From Atopobium sp. (lineage in GTDB: Bacteria; Actinomycetota; Coriobacteriia; Coriobacteriales; Atopobiaceae): a stretch of DNA of 12,044 nt. Shown in pieces: positions 6,834 to 12,044 of this stretch. The notes below the pieces were generated by a model. It was not told where the DNA came from, did no database searches, and saw only the letters and a list, made by a program, of their open reading frames with translations. The position numbers and the translations under genes are program-made. Each line of letters starts with the position of its first letter. The first letter of the stretch is position 1. Location of the stretch: NCBI GenBank assembly GCA_015259045.1, contig JABZHD010000020.1, positions 1 to 12,044 on the forward strand, written 5' to 3'.

Positions 6834-7055
6834 TTACCTGGGTCGCCTTATGATCATGATGACAGCAATTACTACTGCAAGAATAGAAATTGCAGCCACG
6901 ACCAGGAAACTAGAATCCCTCTCAATGTTTGGCGTAGAAATAACATCAGCTAATGCAATGACTGGAAGCGCAAATGCCATTACAAATGTGCAGGCAGCAA
7001 GCATAATTTTGTGAGCTGATTCCAAACCAGAACGTAGATGACGATACAGTGACAT
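6834..7055 (-). CDS. Small membrane protein with signal peptide, first gene of MFS operon
   Basis: A 73-residue protein with a hydrophobic segment at about 17-36 ending in ALA-D, which looks like a signal peptidase I site (cut after Ala36). A second segment at 49-69 is followed by RRPR. If cut, the mature product would be a 37-residue single-pass peptide with a short outside part (DVISTPNIERDSS) and a basic inner end. The ATG has a strong GGGAGGT ribosome binding site four bases upstream and is the first gene after the promoter at 7082-7110. I do not recognise the family. Its tight linkage with the transporter suggests an accessory role. Confidence 0.7.
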   Translation of the reverse strand: MSLYRHLRSGLESAHKIMLAACTFVMAFALPVIALADVISTPNIERDSSFLVVAAISILAVVIAVIMIIRRPR

Positions 7056-7081
7056 AGTACCTCCCTCATCAACTTTTTAAT

Positions 7082-7110
7082 ATTTTACCAGCATGCACGC
7101 CATGCTCCAA
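7082..7110 (-). promoter_or_regulatory. Promoter with internal dyad for the MFS operon
   Basis: Read on the minus strand, TTGGAG (7105-7110) and TAAAAT (7082-7087) are 17 bases apart, with TGG directly before the -10 (extended -10 type). The spacer contains the inverted repeat AGCATG-cacgc-CATGCT (7090-7106), placed where a repressor would block polymerase. The leader would be about 20 bases before the 73-residue protein gene. Confidence 0.55.
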
Positions 7111-7131
7111 ATACACTCCCGTAAACGGCAG

Positions 7132-7160
7132 AAAAAAGCGCCCGACAAATGTCAGGCGCT
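7132..7160 (-). terminator. Intrinsic terminator of the Pr6Pr-like gene
   Basis: Arms 7137-7146 and 7151-7160 pair over ten positions with one C-A mismatch (AGCGCCcGAC / GTCaGGCGCT, loop AAAT). On the minus strand the stem runs into TTTTTT (7132-7137). It lies 33 bases after the stop codon at 7194. Confidence 0.88.
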
Positions 7161-7193
7161 GTGCAATTAAGCAAACTTTTAACCTAATTCTGA

Positions 7194-7853
7194 TTAGTTT
7201 TCAGCCTTCTTGATCTTCTCGCCAAGTTTTTTGTCAATGACGACGTAGAGGTAGCCCAGGGCAACAAAGACAACAATCAGGATCACAATGGTCAAAGCAA
7301 CTGTTGGGACTCCTAGCTTGTCAAAGTCCATAAATCCATAAGGCCAGCGAGACTTCTCTTTAATCTGCACGCCAAAGCCCAGGACCAAAACAATAATATA
7401 CGCAAAATACGTGAGCGGATACAAAGGCCAGATCAGAGGCTCTTTGAAGCCCATAGTTGGCTTCTCGTCAAAGAGCAGCCAGTCCAAAACGGCGCAGATA
7501 GGAATCACATCATGCAGAATAAAATTGTTGAACTTAAAGACGCCGTTAACAAAGACCTCGCCGTGATCAAGCAGGAAATAAGCTACCAGGCCAGTTACGG
7601 TAATGCCCAGCATAAGCGTGTGTTTGACCGTTGGCATCCATGGCTTCTGAGCGGTCTCGGGATGCTTGTAAGCCTGGAACAGCGCACCCCAGAAATAGGC
7701 AACAAGCAGCAGGTTAGAGATATTAGTAAAGTAATACAAGAAAGAAACGCGGAAGTTCATTCGGAAGACGCCCGCAGAATCACACAGCACAAAGGTGCCA
7801 ATCACAGCAATAAATAGCTTAAAAATAAATGACGCTTTCTTAGATTTAATCAA
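7194..7853 (-). CDS. Pr6Pr family membrane protein (AIG1/ADTRP-like fold)
   Basis: A 219-residue protein with six hydrophobic segments. It matches the Pr6Pr/FAR-17a pattern: YYFTNISNLLL (residues 40-50), FILHDVIPICAVLDWLLF (111-128), PLIWPLYPLTYFAYI (139-153) and RWPYGFMD (169-176). In the animal relatives AIG1 and ADTRP, a conserved Thr and His in matching places act as a threonine hydrolase on fatty acid esters. Thr43 and His114 here sit in equivalent motifs, so a lipid-hydrolase role is possible but unproven. I chose the TTG at 7853 because GGAGG lies seven bases upstream; the in-frame ATG at 7910 would place this site inside the gene and add 19 residues with no membrane role. It appears monocistronic. 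Confidence 0.75.
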   Translation of the reverse strand: MIKSKKASFIFKLFIAVIGTFVLCDSAGVFRMNFRVSFLYYFTNISNLLLVAYFWGALFQAYKHPETAQKPWMPTVKHTLMLGITVTGLVAYFLLDHGEVFVNGVFKFNNFILHDVIPICAVLDWLLFDEKPTMGFKEPLIWPLYPLTYFAYIIVLVLGFGVQIKEKSRWPYGFMDFDKLGVPTVALTIVILIVVFVALGYLYVVIDKKLGEKIKKAEN

Positions 7854-7919
7854 CGCAGTGCCTCCTTCTGTAAAGCGAGAGGTCACTGTAAACCTAGCGC
7901 GCCGCGACAAAAATACGTA

Positions 7920-7947
7920 ATTCTCAGAGTTAACAGTTATGTTTCAA
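7920..7947 (-). promoter_or_regulatory. Candidate promoter of the Pr6Pr-like gene
   Basis: On the minus strand TTGAAA (7942-7947) lies 16 bases before GAGAAT (7920-7925). The -35 is good and the -10 is moderate. It falls between the upstream terminator and the gene, where a promoter must be if the gene is independent. Confidence 0.35.
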
Positions 7948-7960
7948 ATGAAAAAGATTC

Positions 7961-7999
7961 AAAAAAAATGCGGTCTTCTCACTTTTGGCGAGAAGACCG
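7961..7999 (-). terminator. Intrinsic terminator of the cydDC-ygbA operon
   Basis: Ten perfect pairs, CGGTCTTCTC (7971-7980) with GAGAAGACCG (7990-7999), enclose a nine-base loop. On the minus strand the stem is followed by CA and then eight T residues (7961-7968). It is 56 bases after the ygbA-like stop. The GGCGAGAAG motif lies across loop and stem. Confidence 0.9.
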
Positions 8000-8055
8000 T
8001 GAAATGGCGAGAAAATCGCAGATGTCCAAGGTGTACAGGGTCAACTAGGACTTCG

Positions 8056-8373
8056 TTACTGAAGCGCGTGCTTAATCACAAGAATTGGATGGTGCAGCAA
8101 AAGTCGAGGGCCAGCAGTTCTCATAACTTCTTGGACACGAGCGCGCATCTCTTTGCTATAGCAATGTGATTTGCATTTTGAGCAAAACGTCTTTGTCTCA
8201 ATGTGAGGACAGCGGTCCACACGCGTATGCGCATACTTCTCAAGCTCAGCACACTCGTCGCACAGAGGTTCGTGGGCTTTGGTGCGATGGCACTTCTCGC
8301 AATAAAAACGAATCATGAGCGAAATAAGATCTTTTTCTTTTTGACGTTTCTGCGCAATTTCTTCAGGTGTCAT
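8056..8373 (-). CDS. ygbA: YgbA-family (nitrous oxide-stimulated promoter) cysteine-rich protein
   Basis: A 105-residue soluble protein with eight cysteines arranged as C25-x2-C28, C38-x2-C41, C55 and C64-x2-C67-x3-C71, suggesting a metal or iron-sulfur site. The pattern FYCEKCH, LCDEC, RVDRCPH, TFCSKCKSHCY and MRTAGPRLLLHHPI matches the YgbA_NO family; E. coli YgbA is slightly longer at about 117. In enterobacteria ygbA belongs to the NsrR nitric-oxide regulon; its biochemical role is not settled. The ATG at 8371-8373 overlaps the stop of the cydC-like gene by one base (TGATG), and the ribosome binding site is weak, so translation probably depends on coupling. It closes the operon. Confidence 0.85.
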   Translation of the reverse strand: MTPEEIAQKRQKEKDLISLMIRFYCEKCHRTKAHEPLCDECAELEKYAHTRVDRCPHIETKTFCSKCKSHCYSKEMRARVQEVMRTAGPRLLLHHPILVIKHALQ

Positions 8374-10073
8374 CAGCTCACTCGTCCCCCATCAACGGTG
8401 TAAACAACATCTGCAATTCCCATGGTAGAAGCCCTATGAGAGACAAGAACCACGGATTTGCGCTCAGTTTCTTTATCAAGCGAGCGCAAGATAATAGCCT
8501 CGTTTAGGCTGTCTAGGTTACTGGTTGGCTCGTCAAGCAACATGAGTGGCGCGTCATGCAAGAAAGCGCGTGCAAGGCCAATGCGCTGGCGCTCTCCGCC
8601 AGAAAGTGAGTCGCCAAGCTCTGCAACAGGCGTATCGTAGCCCTGAGGCAGCGTGGAAATGTACTCGTGAATTGAAGCTTTTTTGCACGCCTCAACAATC
8701 TCTTCATCCGTTGCATCAAGCTTTGCAATGCGGAGATTGTTCTTAATGGAATCGTGATACAGATGCGTATCCTGCGTCATGTAACTCTCAAGATCACGCA
8801 GGTTAGAGGTATTAATCTGCTCCAAAGGGGTTCCAGAAATTTCAATGGCATCAGGTGTTGCTGGCCAGAAACGCATCAAAAGTTTTAGCAGCGTAGACTT
8901 GCCTGAGCCGCTTTTTCCCACAATTCCCACAATCTTATCGGTAGGAATATCCACGGAAATGTTGTCCAGAATTTGCTCGTTATCGTACGCAAATGAGAGC
9001 TCAGAGACATGCACGCCTTCATAGGAGATGTCTTTTTGGTCCACTACGTCTTCAACCAGGGGTTTCTCGTCCAGAATATCCAAAACACGATTACCCGCAG
9101 CAAACGTACTGGTCAGGGTTGTACCCAGTGCTGCCAAAGCCACAACAGGTCCAAACGAGCTCATCAGTGCAATGGTGACAATGAAAGCTTCATTCATAAG
9201 AATCTGCTGGTTATAGGCCAGGTAGAACGAACTAAAGAACATAACAAGGCCGGAGAGCAAAATAACCGTTGACGTAACGGCATCGTTGACACCAAATGCC
9301 TTCTTAACTGCCTGCTGTCTGTCGCTTAACTGATCAGCAAGTTGACTTGTTTCCTTAATCATCTGCTTACCAGTGTTATATTGCAGAATCTCGTCAAGTC
9401 CGCGCAGGTTATCAAGGGTAACTGTAGACAGCTTGCCCGCAAGATCTCTTGCCTCAGCAGAGTCTTGCTCGGAGCGCTTAGACATAGCAAGCGGAATTGC
9501 CACGCCAACTACCAGGTAAGAAACAAGTGCAATAACACCCAAAATCCAGTTGGTGCTGCCAACAATAAACCACACCATTACAATGCAGAACACAACCGCA
9601 ATGCAGATAGGCGAGATAGTGTGTGCGTAGAAAACCTCAAGCAGCTCAATGTCTGAGGTGATAACACTCATCAGATTGCCCTTATTTTTGACCTCAAGCT
9701 TTGCAGGGGCAAGCTTTCTGAGCGCCGTGAACACACGGTCTCTAATAAGCGCAAGCAGTTTAAACGCAATAAAGTGGTTGCATTCCTGCTCGGCATAGCG
9801 CAGCAGACCGCGGACCAGGGCAAACAAAAGCATGCCACCAAAAAGCAACGCCATAGGAGAAGATGAAGCAAAGCCCATAGCACTGAGCAGCGCATATGCT
9901 CCAAAAATGCTGATAAACGTGGCGGCAAGGTTACCTAAGACTCCCATCAAAATTGCAAATATCATAAAACCGGCCAGCGGACGAACCAGCCCCACCAGTC
10001 TCAGCATAATAGTGAGCGCACTACGGCGAGAAGTACGTGCAGTTGTGGCGCTGTTCTTAACTTCTGTTTTCAT
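8373..10073 (-). CDS. cydC: CydC-like ABC exporter half (permease-ATPase fusion)
   Basis: A 566-residue half-transporter with an N-terminal six-helix domain (about 20-335) and a C-terminal ATPase. The ATPase is complete: Walker A GKSGSGKS (386-393), signature LSGGE (490-494), Walker B MLLDE ending at Glu515, and H-loop His546. The region RYAEQECNHFIAFKLL with SDIELLEVFYAHTISPI corresponds to the CydC pattern of E. coli. CydDC is a heterodimer known to export thiols (cysteine, glutathione), to bind haem and to be needed for cytochrome bd assembly. The ATG overlaps the partner gene's stop by one base (TAATG), with AAAGGAG ten bases upstream. CydC is the best call, but related heterodimeric exporters with other substrates cannot be excluded, and no cydAB is in the window. 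Confidence 0.82.
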   Translation of the reverse strand: MKTEVKNSATTARTSRRSALTIMLRLVGLVRPLAGFMIFAILMGVLGNLAATFISIFGAYALLSAMGFASSSPMALLFGGMLLFALVRGLLRYAEQECNHFIAFKLLALIRDRVFTALRKLAPAKLEVKNKGNLMSVITSDIELLEVFYAHTISPICIAVVFCIVMVWFIVGSTNWILGVIALVSYLVVGVAIPLAMSKRSEQDSAEARDLAGKLSTVTLDNLRGLDEILQYNTGKQMIKETSQLADQLSDRQQAVKKAFGVNDAVTSTVILLSGLVMFFSSFYLAYNQQILMNEAFIVTIALMSSFGPVVALAALGTTLTSTFAAGNRVLDILDEKPLVEDVVDQKDISYEGVHVSELSFAYDNEQILDNISVDIPTDKIVGIVGKSGSGKSTLLKLLMRFWPATPDAIEISGTPLEQINTSNLRDLESYMTQDTHLYHDSIKNNLRIAKLDATDEEIVEACKKASIHEYISTLPQGYDTPVAELGDSLSGGERQRIGLARAFLHDAPLMLLDEPTSNLDSLNEAIILRSLDKETERKSVVLVSHRASTMGIADVVYTVDGGRVS

Positions 10074-11809
10074 TACGCCTCAACTCCTTTCACATAATTC
10101 TCAAGCTCGGTCTGGGCCCGCGTCATTCGTTTGTACTCGTCATTTATTGCAAGCAACTCTTGGTGCGTTCCACTTCCAACAACGCGACCATGCTGCATAA
10201 CAACAATCTGATCAGCATTTTTAACGTTTACTAAGCGGTGAGAAATTACCAGCACCATCTTTGTCTGAGCAAGCTGGTGAACCTGCTGCATAATCACGTC
10301 TTCACTCTCAACATCAATATTTGAAGTAGCTTCATCAAAGATGTACATCTGGCTATTGTGAAGCAGGGCTCTGGCCAGTGCTAATCTCTGACGCTGACCA
10401 CCAGACAAGTTGGAGCCCTTCTCGGCAACTGGCGCGTCAAGTCCACCCAAAGACTTTACGAACTCAGCAAGATTGACCTGTTCAAGGGCATGCCAGAGCT
10501 GTTCTTCAGTTGCCTCTGGATTACCCATGGCAAGGTTAGAGCGAACACTTCCCATAAAGAGATGTGCTTGATGACCAATATACGTAACGTTTTGAAGCAA
10601 ATTCTGGTCAGAAATATCTGACAAACTGGTATTTCCAAACAGAACATCGCCAGAATACGAGCGGAGTTTTCCGGTCAGAAGTGCTGCGATTGTTGATTTT
10701 CCGCAGCCTGACTCTCCTACCAGGGCATTCAAAGAGTTAGCGCGCATTCCAAAAGAAACATTCACCAAGACGGGTTTCTCGCCGTCGTAAGAGAAGGAGA
10801 CATTGCGCAGCGTCAAATCACTGGACTCGGGAACGGTCCTGGTTCCCTGCTCTCGAACGGGAGTGTCAAGTAGGTCAAAAATCTTGTCTGATGCCGCCAT
10901 GCCGTTCATGGCAATGTGGAAATAACTGCCCAAAAGACGCATAGGCAGGAAGAACTCAGCCGAAATCAAAATGACAAAGACGCCTTCCCACATAACGAGG
11001 AACTGGTCATTTACCTGCTGAATTGCAAGAATTGTACCAAGCGCGCTTCCACCAAATGCAACCACGTCCATCACGGTGATGGAGTTGAGCTGCATGGTTA
11101 GAACCTTCATGGTAATACGTCTAAAGTGCTCGGCTTCCTCGTTCATCTGCTTGTGTTTAAAACCATCAGCCTTGTAAATCTTTGCTGTGGTCAGACCCTG
11201 CAGGTTCTCCAAAAACGTATCGCCAAGCTGCGTATACTGGCCCCAATACTTGGACAAAAGCTTCTTTGCAAACTTCTGGATAAGAACGATGGTCATTGGA
11301 ATGAGCGGCACAAATACCAGCAAAACAATGCCAACAACAGGACTAATAAAAAGCAACGTCAGGAATAGTGTCAGTGGCGCCAAAGCTGCATAGAAAAACT
11401 GTGGCAGATACTGCGCAAAATATGTCTCAAGTTGATCGACGCCTTCAACTGCCAGCTGAACAATCTCACTGGTCGCATATGAATTTTTATACGAGGGACC
11501 AAACTCTAAAAGCTTCTGATAGATTTTCTCGCGAAGGGTCTTTTTAACCCTTTTTGCTGCGTAAAAGCTTGTCTTGTGCTGAGCAAGTTTGCAGAAATAC
11601 CTGATCACAATAGTAATAAGGCAGAGTGCAATAAACACCAACTGCTCTTCGAGGACAAAATAATCCATGAACAAAGCTTCTATCATTCTTGCCAGAGAGT
11701 ACATAAATACAATATTGGCAAGCAGCGCAATCCACTGGTAGAGCACGGTCAAGCCAATATACTTTTTACTCTCCTCAATGAGGGCAATGAGGCGTTTGTT
11801 GATCATCAT
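10073..11809 (-). CDS. cydD: CydD-like ABC exporter half (permease-ATPase fusion)
   Basis: A 578-residue half-transporter, first gene of the operon. The membrane domain covers about residues 15-310 and carries CydD-like stretches: QLETYFAQYLPQ (126-137), VPLIPMTIV (167-175) and SAEFFLPMRLLGSYFHIAMNGMAASDKIF (283-311). The ATPase has Walker A GESGCGKS (365-372), Gln414, signature LSGGQ (468-472), Walker B IFDE (490-493) and H-loop His524. Both halves of the pair keep the catalytic Glu and full motifs, so both ATP sites look competent. Two adjacent ATGs (11809 and 11806) can start it; the ribosome binding site is weak (GAAAGAAG). Its partner is the overlapping cydC-like gene. Confidence 0.83.
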   Translation of the reverse strand: MMINKRLIALIEESKKYIGLTVLYQWIALLANIVFMYSLARMIEALFMDYFVLEEQLVFIALCLITIVIRYFCKLAQHKTSFYAAKRVKKTLREKIYQKLLEFGPSYKNSYATSEIVQLAVEGVDQLETYFAQYLPQFFYAALAPLTLFLTLLFISPVVGIVLLVFVPLIPMTIVLIQKFAKKLLSKYWGQYTQLGDTFLENLQGLTTAKIYKADGFKHKQMNEEAEHFRRITMKVLTMQLNSITVMDVVAFGGSALGTILAIQQVNDQFLVMWEGVFVILISAEFFLPMRLLGSYFHIAMNGMAASDKIFDLLDTPVREQGTRTVPESSDLTLRNVSFSYDGEKPVLVNVSFGMRANSLNALVGESGCGKSTIAALLTGKLRSYSGDVLFGNTSLSDISDQNLLQNVTYIGHQAHLFMGSVRSNLAMGNPEATEEQLWHALEQVNLAEFVKSLGGLDAPVAEKGSNLSGGQRQRLALARALLHNSQMYIFDEATSNIDVESEDVIMQQVHQLAQTKMVLVISHRLVNVKNADQIVVMQHGRVVGSGTHQELLAINDEYKRMTRAQTELENYVKGVEA

Positions 11810-11910
11810 ATGCAGACTTCTTTCGCTTTTCTTACAAGAAGAATCTTTAGTCCACTAACTGTTTTAATTACTTTACATGTAGTTTTGTCGTTGCATATAC
11901 GAGTTTGCCT

Positions 11911-11930
11911 TATATAACATTTTGAATCAA
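11911..11930 (-). promoter_or_regulatory. Candidate extended -10 promoter of the cydDC-ygbA operon
   Basis: On the minus strand TGTTATATA gives an extended -10 (TATATA at 11911-11916, TG at 11918-11919). The -35 is poor. A short dyad TTGATTCAA (11922-11930) lies immediately upstream and could bind a regulator. The leader would be about 95 bases. A further small dyad TTCTTacAAGAA lies in it at 11829-11840. Confidence 0.35.
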
Positions 11931-11935
11931 CACAC

Positions 11936-11961
11936 AAAATAGCGAGAACAACTGCTATTTT
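11936..11961 (-). terminator. Terminator overlapping the stop codon of the right-edge gene
   Basis: AAAATAGC (11936-11943) pairs with GCTATTTT (11954-11961), loop of ten bases GAGAACAACT. The stop codon of the right-edge minus-strand gene (11955-11957) lies in the stem. On the minus strand the stem ends in TATTTTG, a short U-tract. Confidence 0.65.
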
Positions 11962-12044
11962 TGAACACGTTCCCAGTCCGCTTTTGTGAGCATCGATATA
12001 CCAAACTGCTCTTCTTTGCCTGTGTACTTATTAAAGTCTGTAAT
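11955..12044 (-). CDS. 3' end of a minus-strand gene cut by the window edge
   Basis: An open frame enters from the right edge and ends in TAG at 11955-11957. It encodes 29 C-terminal residues, including YTGKEEQFGISML and TKADWERVQK. The mix of charged and aromatic residues reads like a soluble protein end, and the hairpin starting at the stop codon supports a real gene end. Too little is present to name a family. Confidence 0.6.
   Translation of the reverse strand: MTDFNKYTGKEEQFGISMLTKADWERVQK

Noticed and set aside
11862..11920. 15-codon leader peptide upstream of cydD (starting at the ATG near 11919, minus strand)
   Set aside because: No ribosome binding site, and its start overlaps the candidate -10 box, so it would not be transcribed from that promoter.

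Overview
The window reads as a stretch of ordinary chromosome from a low-to-mid GC, Gram-positive-type bacterium. Supporting signs are a lipoprotein-anchored solute-binding protein, strong AGGAGG-type ribosome binding sites, several TTG or GTG starts, tightly packed operons and hairpin terminators. The Tat-like lipoprotein signal, CydDC pair and mixed GC would fit the Actinomycetota class Coriobacteriia (Atopobium/Lancefieldella/Olsenella type), but that is an impression and not a proven assignment. No mobile element, CRISPR array, tRNA or rRNA is visible.

Left part, minus strand (1-1867): an SDR oxidoreductase followed by a 2-keto-3-deoxygluconate permease (KdgT type), ending in a strong hairpin terminator. 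Together they suggest uptake and oxidoreduction of a sugar-acid breakdown product. A 404-base divergent intergenic region (1868-2271) follows. It carries an 18-base tandem repeat and a well-formed promoter with a dyad operator.

Plus strand (2272-5111): an ABC metal importer operon of binding lipoprotein, ATPase and membrane permease. The binding protein has the His-His-Glu-Asp ligand set of manganese-type (PsaA/MntC) proteins. The last gene is a short 46-residue membrane protein with an excellent ribosome binding site, easily missed in annotation. A long inverted-repeat terminator separates this operon from the next, convergent one.

Minus strand (5182-7055): a three-gene membrane operon (73-residue small protein, MFS transporter, 125-residue four-helix protein) of unknown substrate. 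Next is a monocistronic Pr6Pr/AIG1-like membrane protein (7194-7853).

Minus strand (8056-11809): a three-gene operon whose stops and starts overlap by one base: CydD-like and CydC-like ABC exporter halves, then a YgbA (nitrous-oxide-stimulated promoter) family cysteine-rich protein. This suggests a link between thiol or haem export for cytochrome bd assembly and nitrosative stress. The 3' end of one more minus-strand gene lies at the right edge (11955-12044).

Across the window the 7-mer GCGAGAA or its complement occurs at least 14 times, against about 1.5 expected by chance. It is concentrated in or beside intrinsic terminators, which resembles the way DNA uptake sequences are arranged in naturally competent bacteria. 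This is the most unusual pattern in the window.
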